A DNA stretch of 64,000 nucleotides. Origin: CAZKZZ01 sp964557375 (lineage in GTDB: Bacteria > Spirochaetota > Spirochaetia > SPDA01 > CAZJBZ01). The DNA lies in contig CAZKZZ010000004.1 of assembly GCA_964557375.1 (NCBI GenBank), positions 5,288 through 69,287 on the forward strand, written 5' to 3'. A program made the translations under genes and the position numbers. Below the pieces are notes generated by a model, which worked only from the letters and a program-made list of their open reading frames with translations, was not told the DNA's origin and made no database searches. Every line of letters begins with the position of its first letter. Positions within the stretch are counted from its first letter, which is position 1. Shown piece after piece: positions 1 through 8,913 of the stretch.

Positions 1-2
1 GG

Positions 3-155
3 CAGAGCTCGAACGAAGATGAAGAACAGGGGGCTTCGAACAATATTACGGAGCTGATCTTGGCGAAACAGCGTAACGGTCCGGTGGATACGATAAAAAT
101 AGCCTTCCTTCCCCAGTATGCCAAATTCGAACCGCTCTCCTACGATTCCCCTTGA
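3..155 (+). CDS. dnaB: Replicative DNA helicase DnaB, C-terminal end (partial)
   Basis: Frame 3 is open from the window edge to a TGA at 153-155 and encodes about 50 residues. It contains ELILAKQRNGPVDTIKIAFLP, the conserved last strand of the RecA-like motor domain of DnaB helicases, followed by a short tail with the usual FxxFE-like ending. DnaB is the hexameric replication-fork helicase. Only the 3' end is present, so the Walker motifs cannot be seen. ComFB follows 41 bases later on the same strand and could be co-transcribed. The call rests on a single well-conserved C-terminal motif. Confidence 0.85.
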   Translation, partial: QSSNEDEEQGASNNITELILAKQRNGPVDTIKIAFLPQYAKFEPLSYDSP

Positions 156-196
156 AAAATAGGTGAAAACAAGAAAAAATAGAAAAGAGGTGGAAT

Positions 197-493
197 ATGG
201 GTCTTCAAGATACGTATAATTTCGATTTTCTCGTCAATGAAGCTGAACGTTTGGTTTTGAATGAACTCGAAAGACAGCTGCGGGAGGACTCACAAGGTGC
301 TGTCTGCAAATGTGAAGAGTGCGTATTGGATATGGCCGCGTACGCGCTGAACAACGTTCCCCCGGCATATCGTGCTTCGTTAAAAGGCAAATTATACGCC
401 CAATCAATGGACAGAAGTGATTATGCGGATAAAGTAAAGAAGGCCGTAGAGAAGGCAATTTCGGTTGTGTCTAAAAATCCCGGACATGAGTGA
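197..493 (+). CDS. comFB: ComFB family protein
   Basis: The 98-residue product matches the ComFB family (late competence protein ComFB) by its central signature CKCEECVLDMAAYALNNVPP at about residues 37-56: a CxCxxC cysteine cluster, an acidic residue and ALNxxPPxY. Full length for the family is about 90-110 residues, so the gene looks complete. An AGAGG Shine-Dalgarno site lies just before the ATG. ComFB was named from the Bacillus comF operon, and family members have more recently been described as cyclic dinucleotide receptors. The role here is unknown. It stands alone between dnaB and a sequencing gap, so any partner on its 3' side is hidden. Confidence 0.85.
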   Translation: MGLQDTYNFDFLVNEAERLVLNELERQLREDSQGAVCKCEECVLDMAAYALNNVPPAYRASLKGKLYAQSMDRSDYADKVKKAVEKAISVVSKNPGHE

Positions 494-516
494 GGAATGA
501 GACCGGAGCGTGGAAG

Positions 517-616
517 NNNNNNNNNNNNNNNNNNNNNNNNNNNNNNNNNNNNNNNNNNNNNNNNNNNNNNNNNNNNNNNNNNNNNNNNNNNNNNNNNNNN
601 NNNNNNNNNNNNNNNN
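517..616. other. Assembly gap (100 N)
   Basis: One hundred undetermined bases lie 23 bases after the comFB stop and 9 bases before the stop of the minus-strand WD40 gene. The round length suggests a scaffold gap of unknown true size. Whatever separates these convergent genes cannot be read. Confidence 0.95.
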
Positions 617-625
617 GAGGCGGGT

Positions 626-2707
626 TCAAAAATAGGAACCTGCTGAACTCTGGGACGTCTGTTCATTTAATCGAAATGATGAGGTATCGCCCCTGTACCT
701 TTGAGACCCATCATAGAAATTAATATACTGTCTTGCCCCGGAAGAGCTGTAATAATGCCCGGAAGGAAGTATTACCAGCCAGTTGGAATCTTTAAAAAGG
801 TAGAGATCAAACAGTTTATCACCGGAGTTCTTGTCCCAGGCGGTAACGGTGGAGTCGCGGTTCAAGCTGAATAGATAGCGGCCGTGAATAACGATTTTCC
901 GGGGAACATGTCCGCTCCTCTCGAACACCGTTTCTTGAGAAAAGGGAAAAACTTCGATGCCGTTATAACCGATTGTCGAATAGATTGTCGTCGGACGCTG
1001 TTCCATAGTGAATGCCGCGCTCAAATCTTCTCCTTTGAATGTTTGAAGCGTATATGTCAGATCAAATGTGCGGCCGGTATGTTCCTTTAATACGGTAGAA
1101 AACGTTTCACCCTCCTGCTGGAGGCCGAGACTATACAATCTGCGGTTGTTGTCATCATACATGAGATCAAATGTTAACACATTGCTGTCATAGATCGGCA
1201 CGGTCTCACCCGTTTCGGGGTTGATTTGAAGAAGGGGCACACTGAAACCGGTCGACCTGCTTTTCCCTGCAATTATTGCATCGCCGGCAAATGTAACCGT
1301 CTCGAGCCCGAAAGAGGAGTAGGAGAACTTTTCATGGAAGGTATCTTTATCGAATATTCTGCAGGTCCCGTTTTTTTCGAGTGCGAGTATGCGGGTGCTA
1401 TCGATAGAAATATCTTTTAGAGGGCTCTCGAATTCTTCGTAACTGTTCCCTGAGCTGCTAAAAAAAGGATTAAAATATGCAATCTTGCCCGCGGATTCTC
1501 CTTTCGTCCACAGCAGCAGGTCTCTGTCCGAAACAGTTTCGATTCCAATTTTTTCCTGAAACGGATTGGGGTGTTTTGTGATGTACACATATTCCGGTCT
1601 CAGTTTGTCCTCCTCTTTTTTGGTCTTCTTCAAAAAATCGGAATTAAAGACGAGGATTTCTTCTTTTGAAGGAAGCAGCAGCTGATCTTTGGTAAAGGCG
1701 ATGTCGGTTATTTCTTTGAGTCTGCCGCTGCCGAACTCCCGGTGAGTCGACCACCTGATTTTGTGTTCGGTAATGTACCCCTTCACGTTCGATGTATAGA
1801 TAGAGTTCATGTAAAACGCTACATCGGTTATCCGTTCTTCGAAAGGAACGTCGAATCTCCGCTCAATACGAATCCTGTCCTCTAAATCGATGAGAAAGAT
1901 GGTCTGATCCTCTTCCGCTTCTCTTCGGGCGACACATGCAACGGAGTTGGAGAGCGGGTTGGTCGATACGGCACCGATTCCGCTGATCGGAAGGGAGACG
2001 ACCTCATTTCCATTAATGAGGTCGATCATGTACACTCTATTACCGTCGGACCCGACCATATACCGGAGGTTGCTCGTAAAGGAGAATGTTGTGATATCGG
2101 GGGTTGTCGATATTCTCTGTTTTCTAACACCTCCGACGATATCCCAATATTGAATATTACCCGAAGGACTGTAGGTCATGATCGTTTTTTCACTCGGAGA
2201 GATGATAAATCCGGAAACGATACCGAACCCATCTCTTAAGTACGGGGTCTGCTCTCCCGATTCTGCATCGAGCAACACCAAACTGTCCCATTCTGTAATA
2301 GAGTAGGCGAGATACGAACCTTTCGGTGAAAATCCAATATATAACGGCACTTCTCGGATTTCTCTCGAGAACAGTTCTTTATTATCCTGCCAGTTCCACA
2401 CCGCCAATTTAAAAGTTTTTGCATCGACCTTTTCCACAGTTGCGATACGGGGCTGTTCCGGATCGAGGGCGAACTTCTCGATAGGATTGTATGAAACCCG
2501 GAGATTGTAGACGAGCTCTTTTGTAGAGGCATTCCAGCCGCGGACCGTCCCGTCTTCACCTGCAGAGAACAGAAGATCAAACTCCTGATGGTATTCGAGC
2601 GAGCGGACCACACCGGTGTGTCCATTGTCCACTACTACCCGCGGATTATCGCAGTAGCTGTAGGTTCCCAGCAAGATCAGCATGAAAAAAAGCAGGTGTT
2701 TTTTCAA
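626..2707 (-). CDS. Secreted WD40/beta-propeller repeat protein
   Basis: The 693-residue product starts with a signal peptide (MKKHLLFFMLILLGTYSYC) and continues as a repeat-rich beta protein. The first blade is clear: GHTGVVRSLEYHQEFDLLFSAGEDGTVRGW at about residues 30-58 is a WD40 unit. Later blades are more divergent, with a second clear unit near the C-terminus (SGHVPRKIVIHGRYLFSLNRDSTVTAW). No enzyme motif is visible, so an extracytoplasmic scaffold or binding role is likely. The start is TTG, with AGGAGA eight bases upstream. It begins one base after the CpXC gene ends and is the last gene of the rpsB-rseP operon. Confidence 0.75.
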   Translation of the reverse strand: MKKHLLFFMLILLGTYSYCDNPRVVVDNGHTGVVRSLEYHQEFDLLFSAGEDGTVRGWNASTKELVYNLRVSYNPIEKFALDPEQPRIATVEKVDAKTFKLAVWNWQDNKELFSREIREVPLYIGFSPKGSYLAYSITEWDSLVLLDAESGEQTPYLRDGFGIVSGFIISPSEKTIMTYSPSGNIQYWDIVGGVRKQRISTTPDITTFSFTSNLRYMVGSDGNRVYMIDLINGNEVVSLPISGIGAVSTNPLSNSVACVARREAEEDQTIFLIDLEDRIRIERRFDVPFEERITDVAFYMNSIYTSNVKGYITEHKIRWSTHREFGSGRLKEITDIAFTKDQLLLPSKEEILVFNSDFLKKTKKEEDKLRPEYVYITKHPNPFQEKIGIETVSDRDLLLWTKGESAGKIAYFNPFFSSSGNSYEEFESPLKDISIDSTRILALEKNGTCRIFDKDTFHEKFSYSSFGLETVTFAGDAIIAGKSRSTGFSVPLLQINPETGETVPIYDSNVLTFDLMYDDNNRRLYSLGLQQEGETFSTVLKEHTGRTFDLTYTLQTFKGEDLSAAFTMEQRPTTIYSTIGYNGIEVFPFSQETVFERSGHVPRKIVIHGRYLFSLNRDSTVTAWDKNSGDKLFDLYLFKDSNWLVILPSGHYYSSSGARQYINFYDGSQRYRGDTSSFRLNEQTSQSSAGSYF

Positions 2708-2708
2708 A

Positions 2709-3326
2709 TCAGGAATCTCCTATATATATTTTATGTATCGAAATATAGGGAGGATGCAGCAGTTCGCTGAATTGTTCATCTGATTCGATTTCGGCGAATT
2801 GATCCTCTGTTTTTTTATAGAAGCTCAAGGGAATATGTACGATACCTATTTCATCCTCTTTGACCCCGTGGAGATGGAATACGAGCTGGTCCTCTTCAAA
2901 AGCCTCGAGATACACTTTTATCTCCGGGCTGCCCCCCGCTTTTTCGAGCAGGTAAAACTTTATAATTTCTATAATTCTATCGTCTAGACCCCACCGGTAC
3001 AGTTTGATCTTTTCGACCAGTTCCGGATAACCGATAACTACCCGATTGTGCGGCGGAAATTGTTTTTTTCCTGTCAGATAGGCTGCCCGTTCATGTTCGG
3101 GGATAAAGTACAAATCGATGTTCCTGCTGTAGTCAGCAATGTGGACCGGTAATTCCGGTTTTAATTCTTTACCGCAGAAACTGCAGGTGTAGGTAAGAAA
3201 CGTTCCTTCAATAATGTTTTCTTCTACATCGGGATTTTCTTCCAGGTTTATCTTTTCCGGTACAGATATCTCTATACTGTTTTCACAAAAGCAGACAATG
3301 GTATGTTTTTTCGACTCATTTCCCAT
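2709..3326 (-). CDS. CpXC domain protein
   Basis: The 205-residue product carries paired cysteines near the N-terminus: CFC at residues 12-14 and CSFC at about 47-50. This is the layout of the CpXC domain, a presumed metal-binding fold common in spirochaetes and Firmicutes. The rest is acidic and lacks membrane segments, so the protein is probably cytoplasmic. It lies five bases after rseP and one base before the WD40 gene, which fits co-translation within the operon. The biochemical role of the family is not established. Confidence 0.75.
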   Translation of the reverse strand: MGNESKKHTIVCFCENSIEISVPEKINLEENPDVEENIIEGTFLTYTCSFCGKELKPELPVHIADYSRNIDLYFIPEHERAAYLTGKKQFPPHNRVVIGYPELVEKIKLYRWGLDDRIIEIIKFYLLEKAGGSPEIKVYLEAFEEDQLVFHLHGVKEDEIGIVHIPLSFYKKTEDQFAEIESDEQFSELLHPPYISIHKIYIGDS

Positions 3327-3331
3327 GGCAA

Positions 3332-4693
3332 TTACTGTTGAACCAGAAAGAATATATCGTTAAACGTTGTAAAGATGATCAATCCGATAAGTATGGTCAT
3401 GCCGACCATTTGATACCGATATACCAGTTTCGGTTTGAGTTCCCTTCCGGTCGTGCCTTCTATGAGGAAGAGAACAAACTGTCCCCCGTCCAGGGCGGGT
3501 ATGGGGAGAAGATTCATGATAAAGAGGGCCACACTCAATACACTCAAAAAACGAAATAGATTGGATATTCCGTCTCTCAGTCCGAGACTGAAGCCCTGTG
3601 AGGCCACTTCGCCCACATAATACGTAATACGTATCGGCCCGGAAACAGCTTCTCGAAGATTGATGCCCTGAAACAGTAATCCGATGCTTTTGAATACCAT
3701 AGAAACAGTCTGGCCCGTTTCCGTTACTCCTTTCCCTAATGCTTGAAACAGATTCAGATCGGGTGTTTGGAAGGTCTTGTATGCGAAAGAGAAACCCAGT
3801 TGGGGACTGCCGTTATCACCGTAGGGGATAACCATTGAGGTCTCCGTGATATCCCCGTTTCTCATATATCGCACGGTCAACGTTTCAGGGTTTGATTCGA
3901 GGTGTTCGAGCAGATGCAGAGTGTGCTCTACCGGCTTGCCGTTTACGGAAACTATACGGTCCCCGGAGCGCAAGCCCGCAATGGATGCGGCTGAGTTCTC
4001 CTGGACCGTTCCAATGACAGGTTCTATCCAGGAATAGACACCGATTTTGCCGGCCCCCGTGTTTTTATCGAGCCGCGGTGTGATGCGGACCATTTCTGTT
4101 CGTCCATCCCGCTGTACTGTCATTGTCAACTCTTCGCCGGGTGATTTAGCAACCTGTTCCTGAATATCCTGATAGTGGCGTACTTCCTTCCCCTCGATTG
4201 CAATGATGCGATCACCTGTCTCCAGGCCTGCTCGATCTGCCGGATAGACAACTGATGAATCTTGCTGATATTCGGATGCGAGAATTATTTTGTTGTCAAA
4301 TGTCCTAATGGTAAATCCGGCATACCAGATAACAAAGAAGACGAATACAGCAAACAACAAATTGAACACAGGACCGGCGACTACCACTCCAATACGCTTC
4401 CAGGGAGAGACGCTGAAAAAGGACCCTTTTTCTTTCGGTATCCTCTCTTCATTCTCCTGCCACGCTTTCATCAGCTGTTCTTCTCCGCTCATTTTGCAGT
4501 ACCCGCCGATTGGAATGAGCGAGAGTCTATATTCCGTTTCTCCCCGTTTGATTCCGATTAGTTTCTTTCCCCATCCGACTGAAAAAGCTTCTACTTTTAT
4601 TCCGGAGAGTTTTGCTACTACGAAATGGCCTGCTTCGTGGACAATGATAACGATCCCCAGACCGATTAATCCTATAATAATATTGAGTATCAT
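3332..4693 (-). CDS. rseP: RIP metalloprotease RseP (site-2 protease)
   Basis: The 453-residue membrane zinc protease has the HEAGH catalytic motif at residues 19-23 in the first membrane helix. The second zinc ligand is in NLLPIPALDGG, with Asp near residue 402. Two PDZ domains lie between them, around residues 130-210 and 225-300. Length and layout match RseP. Such proteases cleave anti-sigma factors or signal-peptide remnants inside the membrane. It overlaps the end of dxr by four bases, giving translational coupling, and sits at its usual place behind uppS-cdsA-dxr. Confidence 0.95.
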   Translation of the reverse strand: MILNIIIGLIGLGIVIIVHEAGHFVVAKLSGIKVEAFSVGWGKKLIGIKRGETEYRLSLIPIGGYCKMSGEEQLMKAWQENEERIPKEKGSFFSVSPWKRIGVVVAGPVFNLLFAVFVFFVIWYAGFTIRTFDNKIILASEYQQDSSVVYPADRAGLETGDRIIAIEGKEVRHYQDIQEQVAKSPGEELTMTVQRDGRTEMVRITPRLDKNTGAGKIGVYSWIEPVIGTVQENSAASIAGLRSGDRIVSVNGKPVEHTLHLLEHLESNPETLTVRYMRNGDITETSMVIPYGDNGSPQLGFSFAYKTFQTPDLNLFQALGKGVTETGQTVSMVFKSIGLLFQGINLREAVSGPIRITYYVGEVASQGFSLGLRDGISNLFRFLSVLSVALFIMNLLPIPALDGGQFVLFLIEGTTGRELKPKLVYRYQMVGMTILIGLIIFTTFNDIFFLVQQ

Positions 4694-5847
4694 GTTACTC
4701 CTTGTGCTATTTTCTGAATTTCTGCTGTTGCTTCGGTTCGTGCGCGTTTGTCAATTTCTATTATCTGTTCGAAAGAGGTTATCAGATTTTCCCAATTCCG
4801 TTCAAGTGTCGATTCGACTACTCTCGGTATGCCGTAATAGCCGATATGCTCAGCAATAAACCCGTTTACCGCGATTTCATTCGCCGCGTTGTAAACGATC
4901 GGGGCCGCCCCGCCCGCACGTGCAGCGGAGAAGGCTAGTGGGAGCATAGGATATTTCTTCTCATCAACCGAACGAAAGGTGAGTTCGGTGCAGTCTCCGG
5001 GACTGTTTCCCAGATTCATTCTCCCGAACGATGAATCTATCACATCAGGAAAGGTGAGCGCGTTTTGAATCGGGATCCTCATATCCGGGTCGCTTATCTG
5101 AGCGTAGAGTGAGCCTTCTTTTGTTCTTACCAGCGAGTGGATTCTGCTCTGGGGGTGGATCACTACGGAAATGGATTCCGGAGGTACGGAGAAAAGAAGG
5201 TGTGCTTCGATGACCTCCAACCCCTTGTTCGCCAACGTTGCCGAATCTATTGTTATTTTTTTGCCCATGTCCCAGGTGGGATGTTTTAAGGCATCACGGA
5301 ATGTTACCCTGTCGAGTTGTGCCGCTGCGGTGTCCCGGAAGGCACCGCCGGAAGCAGTAAGAATAATTTCCGTTATAGAAAGCCCCTTGAATCCCTTGAA
5401 TAGAAAAAAAAGCGCGGAATGTTCCGAATCAACAGGAAGAATATTCCTCTCCTTCTTTTCGGCAAGCTCTCGGACCAAATCACCGGCCATGACAATCGTC
5501 TCTTTGTTGGCGAGTGCTAGGTCTTTCCCCGATTGCAGAGCGGAGATTGAAGGCAAAAGCCCGTCAGAACCGGCGATTCCGTTTACAACGATATCCGCCT
5601 CGGTCTCTTCGATAAATGTGAGAAGCCTTTCCTGCCCATGGTATTGGACGGCATCACAACGGGGTACGGCTCCGGAAAGCGCTGTCTGACCGGTATCAAA
5701 CTCTTTGCTTAATTTCAGCAGTTCGCTCTCATTGAGGTGGGCCGAGAGCCCTGCTACCGTAAAGAGATCCGGATGCGACCGAATAATATCGAGAGTACTT
5801 CCGCCGATCGAACCGGTACATCCGAGAACAAGAACTCGTTTTTTCAT
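4690..5847 (-). CDS. dxr: 1-deoxy-D-xylulose 5-phosphate reductoisomerase
   Basis: This enzyme makes 2-C-methyl-D-erythritol 4-phosphate in the non-mevalonate isoprenoid pathway. The 385-residue product has the NADPH-binding start GCTGSIGGSTLDII, the NKETIVMAG segment, SGGAFRD and HPTWDMGKKITIDSATLANK with the metal and substrate ligands, all in family order and at normal length. The isoprenoids feed UppS, encoded two genes upstream. The gene lies 18 bases after cdsA. Confidence 0.96.
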   Translation of the reverse strand: MKKRVLVLGCTGSIGGSTLDIIRSHPDLFTVAGLSAHLNESELLKLSKEFDTGQTALSGAVPRCDAVQYHGQERLLTFIEETEADIVVNGIAGSDGLLPSISALQSGKDLALANKETIVMAGDLVRELAEKKERNILPVDSEHSALFFLFKGFKGLSITEIILTASGGAFRDTAAAQLDRVTFRDALKHPTWDMGKKITIDSATLANKGLEVIEAHLLFSVPPESISVVIHPQSRIHSLVRTKEGSLYAQISDPDMRIPIQNALTFPDVIDSSFGRMNLGNSPGDCTELTFRSVDEKKYPMLPLAFSAARAGGAAPIVYNAANEIAVNGFIAEHIGYYGIPRVVESTLERNWENLITSFEQIIEIDKRARTEATAEIQKIAQGVT

Positions 5848-5865
5848 ACTAGCATCCTAATACTG

Positions 5866-6732
5866 TTACCCTGACTCTAACATAGCACGGATGGCATAGA
5901 AAAAAACAGGAGCGCTGAACAATACCGAATCGATTGAATCGAGAAGCCCGCCCCGTCCGGGAATGGCGGAACCGGAATCCTTTACTCGAGCAGACCGTTT
6001 CAACGCCGATTCGATCAGATCACCTAGAATTGTCGTAACGCCGATTGCAGCTCCTAAAACCGTTACCTGTAACAGCGAGCACGGTATTAGATCGTGAAAT
6101 AAAAACCACCCGGCAAGAGCGATCCCGATCGAAGTGAGAAAACCGGCATAGAAACCGATAAGGCTTTTCTGCGGACTGACCGGAAGCGGTTTTCTCGACA
6201 ATCGGCCGAACAATTTTCCAAAAATATAGGCGGCAACATCATTCATAGATACCATGACATAGAAAAAAACAATGTAGAATGATGCATCGGGAAGACCTGT
6301 CATCAATACCGTGTAGGAAAGAAATATTGTGGGATAGACGAGAAGAAAGATCCCGCCTGAGATCCGCTCCAATACAGTGTGTATCGTATTCTCGGTCAGT
6401 CTGAATACTTCCTTCCCGAAGATGAGAATCGAAAAAAATAGAAATATGATCAATGGAGCGAAAGGGGGAAGCACATCGATAACCACCATAAAATTCGCAG
6501 CCGGAAAAGAGAAGCCGATAATAGTAAGCAATAACGGTCCGGCCGGTTTGTTCCTCTTTTCAAAAAAACGGGCCGTTTCGAAGAGAGAGAGAACAGTTAC
6601 CGAGGCAACGAGTATGTTGAAAACGAGATGATTGAGATAAGGAAGAAAAATAATTATTGAGAGGATTATGGGAACTGCGATAAAAAAGAGGAGCACTCGT
6701 TTCCATAAGGATGAAAGCTGCATGGGTCTCAT
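5866..6732 (-). CDS. cdsA: Phosphatidate cytidylyltransferase
   Basis: CdsA makes CDP-diacylglycerol from phosphatidate and CTP, the branch point of phospholipid synthesis. The 288-residue product is strongly hydrophobic with about seven or eight membrane helices. It ends with the family signature in the form SALKRSARVKDSGSAIPGRGGLLDSIDS at about residues 240-268. The textbook PGHGGxxDRxD positions read PGRGGLLDSID here, a variant in two residues. The gene lies nine bases after uppS in the standard uppS-cdsA-dxr-rseP order. Confidence 0.93.
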   Translation of the reverse strand: MRPMQLSSLWKRVLLFFIAVPIILSIIIFLPYLNHLVFNILVASVTVLSLFETARFFEKRNKPAGPLLLTIIGFSFPAANFMVVIDVLPPFAPLIIFLFFSILIFGKEVFRLTENTIHTVLERISGGIFLLVYPTIFLSYTVLMTGLPDASFYIVFFYVMVSMNDVAAYIFGKLFGRLSRKPLPVSPQKSLIGFYAGFLTSIGIALAGWFLFHDLIPCSLLQVTVLGAAIGVTTILGDLIESALKRSARVKDSGSAIPGRGGLLDSIDSVLFSAPVFFYAIRAMLESG

Positions 6733-6741
6733 AGTTGTTTC

Positions 6742-7488
6742 CTATTTTACACCGCCGAAACGCCGTTCCCTTCTCGAATATTCTTCGATTGCGGCGGCCA
6801 GATCGTTTTTGCCCCAGTCCGGCCACAGCTTTTTGCTGAAATAGAACTCCGCGTAAGCGCTCTCCCAGAGGAGGAAATTACTCAAACGCATTTCCCCGCC
6901 TGTTCTTATGACGAGATCGGTTTCGGGAAGTTCAGGGAGATCGAGGTTTTTCGTTACATCTTCTTCGGTTACTGAGAGTACGTCGGCGGGCTGAGACTGC
7001 AAAGACAGCAGTTTACCGTCTTTCGTAGAAAATGAACGGAGATGCCGGTTTACTGCTCGAACAATTTCGTCCCTTCCGCCGTAATTTATGGCCAGATTTA
7101 CAGTAAGTCCGTCGTAGTGGGCGGTATCTTTTGTAACCGAAACGATCTCTTCTTTGACATCTTTCGGGAGCCTTTCCAGTTCACCGGAATGGAGAACACG
7201 AATATGGTTGGCCCGGTAGAAGTCGTACTCTTTTTTCAAGTGGAGTTTGATCAGCTTCATCAAAAACGAAACTTCGTCTTCAGCTCTTCTCCAGTTTTCA
7301 GTAGAGAAAACGTAAAGGGTGAGAAAACAGATTCCAAAACCAGAGGCTGCCTTAACGATCCGTTTGGCAGCCTGCAACCCTTCATCGTGTCCTGCCGTAC
7401 GAGGCAGGTTTTTCTTCTTTGCCCAGCGACCGTTTCCGTCCATTATGATTCCGATGTGGGAAGGAATACTCATCTCGGAGGAGGGCAT
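6742..7488 (-). CDS. uppS: Undecaprenyl pyrophosphate synthase (cis-prenyltransferase)
   Basis: UppS condenses isopentenyl diphosphate units to the C55 lipid carrier used in cell-wall synthesis. The 248-residue product shows the IMDGNGRWAKKK start with the catalytic Asp, the internal NLAINYGGRDEI box and the RTGGEMRLSNFLLW substrate-binding box near residues 195-210. Length is normal. The ATG shares one base with the frr stop (TAATG), so translation is probably coupled. A second in-frame ATG five codons later is also possible. Confidence 0.95.
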   Translation of the reverse strand: MPSSEMSIPSHIGIIMDGNGRWAKKKNLPRTAGHDEGLQAAKRIVKAASGFGICFLTLYVFSTENWRRAEDEVSFLMKLIKLHLKKEYDFYRANHIRVLHSGELERLPKDVKEEIVSVTKDTAHYDGLTVNLAINYGGRDEIVRAVNRHLRSFSTKDGKLLSLQSQPADVLSVTEEDVTKNLDLPELPETDLVIRTGGEMRLSNFLLWESAYAEFYFSKKLWPDWGKNDLAAAIEEYSRRERRFGGVK

Positions 7489-8042
7489 TATACTTCCATT
7501 ATTTCTTTTTCTTTTTCTTCTAAAGCGTCATCGATTTTTTTTATAAAATCGTCGGTCATTTTTTGGATTTCATCCATGCCCCGTTTTAGATCATCTTCCG
7601 TTATGTCGCTGCTCTTTTCCTGTTTCTTTAAATCTTCATTCGCATCTCTGCGGATATTTCGAATTGCTACTCTGGCCTGTTCCGCCATGTTCTTTGCCAT
7701 TTTTACGTATTCTTTTCTACGTTCTTCGGTAAGGGGCGGAATATTGATCCGGATTACCTTGCCGTCGTTATTCGGGTTCAAGGACAATTCCGATTTCTGA
7801 ATAGCTTTTTCAATATCATCTAAAACCGATTTGTCCCACGGCTGGATGACGACCAGCCGCGCTTCCGGAATGGAGACGGTAGCAACCTGGTTGATAGGGG
7901 TCGGTTGTCCGTAGTATTCGATTTTAATCTTATCGAATAGGGCTGAGGACGCCCGTCCGGTGCGAATAGTGTTGAAGTCATCATGCATTGCATCAACACT
8001 TTTATTCATTTTCGTTTTCGCTTGTTGCAGCGTTGTATCCAT
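7488..8042 (-). CDS. frr: Ribosome recycling factor
   Basis: RRF splits post-termination ribosomes together with EF-G. The 184-residue product has the family features DDFNTIRTGRASSALFDKI, the central beta insertion and VRIPPLTEERR-like INIPPLTEERRKEYVK. An in-frame ATG exists 12 codons upstream, but the start at 8042 is preferred. It is preceded by AGGGAGG at good spacing, begins MDTTLQQAKTKM, and gives the canonical length of about 185 residues. It lies ten bases after tsf. Confidence 0.96.
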   Translation of the reverse strand: MDTTLQQAKTKMNKSVDAMHDDFNTIRTGRASSALFDKIKIEYYGQPTPINQVATVSIPEARLVVIQPWDKSVLDDIEKAIQKSELSLNPNNDGKVIRINIPPLTEERRKEYVKMAKNMAEQARVAIRNIRRDANEDLKKQEKSSDITEDDLKRGMDEIQKMTDDFIKKIDDALEEKEKEIMEV

Positions 8043-8052
8043 ACAAACCTCC

Positions 8053-8901
8053 CTATGAGGATAGTTCCTCGCCGACACTAAAATACGCGTAATCCGTAAT
8101 CGATAGTTTTGTTCCCACAGATTTGCTCAATTCATCCATTATTTTTTCTACACTTTTCTTCTCTTCTTTTACAAAACCCTGGTTGATTAAACAAATCTCG
8201 GAAAGGTGCTTATTCAATTTGCCTTTTACGATACCTTGCATAACGTTTTCCGGTTTGCCGAGCTGCTCTGCCTGTTTTGTGAAAATCTGCTCCTGCTCTT
8301 CGAGATACTCCTTATCAACTGCTTCTCTGGAAAGATACATTGGATTGAATGCAGCGACATGGAGCGCGCAGTCAAATGCGAAGTTTTTGACCTCTTCTTT
8401 TTCCAATGCTGAGCTGTCTTCCGCTTTCATTTTAATGAGAACTCCGATTCTGCCTTCTCCATGGATATAATCAACAAGGAGCTCATTCTCTGCTGCTTCA
8501 ATGATTTTGATTCGGCGTATCTTAATATTCTCTTTAATAGTGCTGATAAGTTCTTTTACTTCTTCCTCGATGGCAGGAGTAATGTCTTCACTGCCGGACT
8601 CTACCGCGTCGTTTACGATTTTATTTCCGAAAGTGATAAAATCCTCATTTCGTGCAACAAAATCTGTTTCACATGAAAGCTCTACGAGGCCGCCCCGCTT
8701 ATTTTGGACATTGGAAAATATTCTTCCTTCGTTTGTTGCCCGTGCGCTTCTTTTGGAAGCAGCCGCAATGCCGCGTTCCTTTAATAGTTTTTCCGCTTTT
8801 TTGAAGTCTCCGTCCGCTTCCGACAATGCATTTTTACAGTCGAGCATTCCCGCGCCGGTCCTCTCGCGTAATTTTTTCACATCTGATGCTTGAACTGCCA
8901 C
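8053..8901 (-). CDS. tsf: Elongation factor Ts
   Basis: EF-Ts is the guanine nucleotide exchange factor for EF-Tu. The 282-residue product begins with the N-terminal UBA-like domain (LRERTGAGMLDCKNALSEADGD), carries the TDFVARNEDF signature at about residues 80-90 and the dimerisation core with YIHGEGRIGVLIK. It ends with a regular coiled C-terminal part. The start is GTG with AGGAG upstream. It lies twelve bases after rpsB, the standard pairing. Confidence 0.97.
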   Translation of the reverse strand: MAVQASDVKKLRERTGAGMLDCKNALSEADGDFKKAEKLLKERGIAAASKRSARATNEGRIFSNVQNKRGGLVELSCETDFVARNEDFITFGNKIVNDAVESGSEDITPAIEEEVKELISTIKENIKIRRIKIIEAAENELLVDYIHGEGRIGVLIKMKAEDSSALEKEEVKNFAFDCALHVAAFNPMYLSREAVDKEYLEEQEQIFTKQAEQLGKPENVMQGIVKGKLNKHLSEICLINQGFVKEEKKSVEKIMDELSKSVGTKLSITDYAYFSVGEELSS

Positions 8902-8913
8902 TTTTTCTACTCC

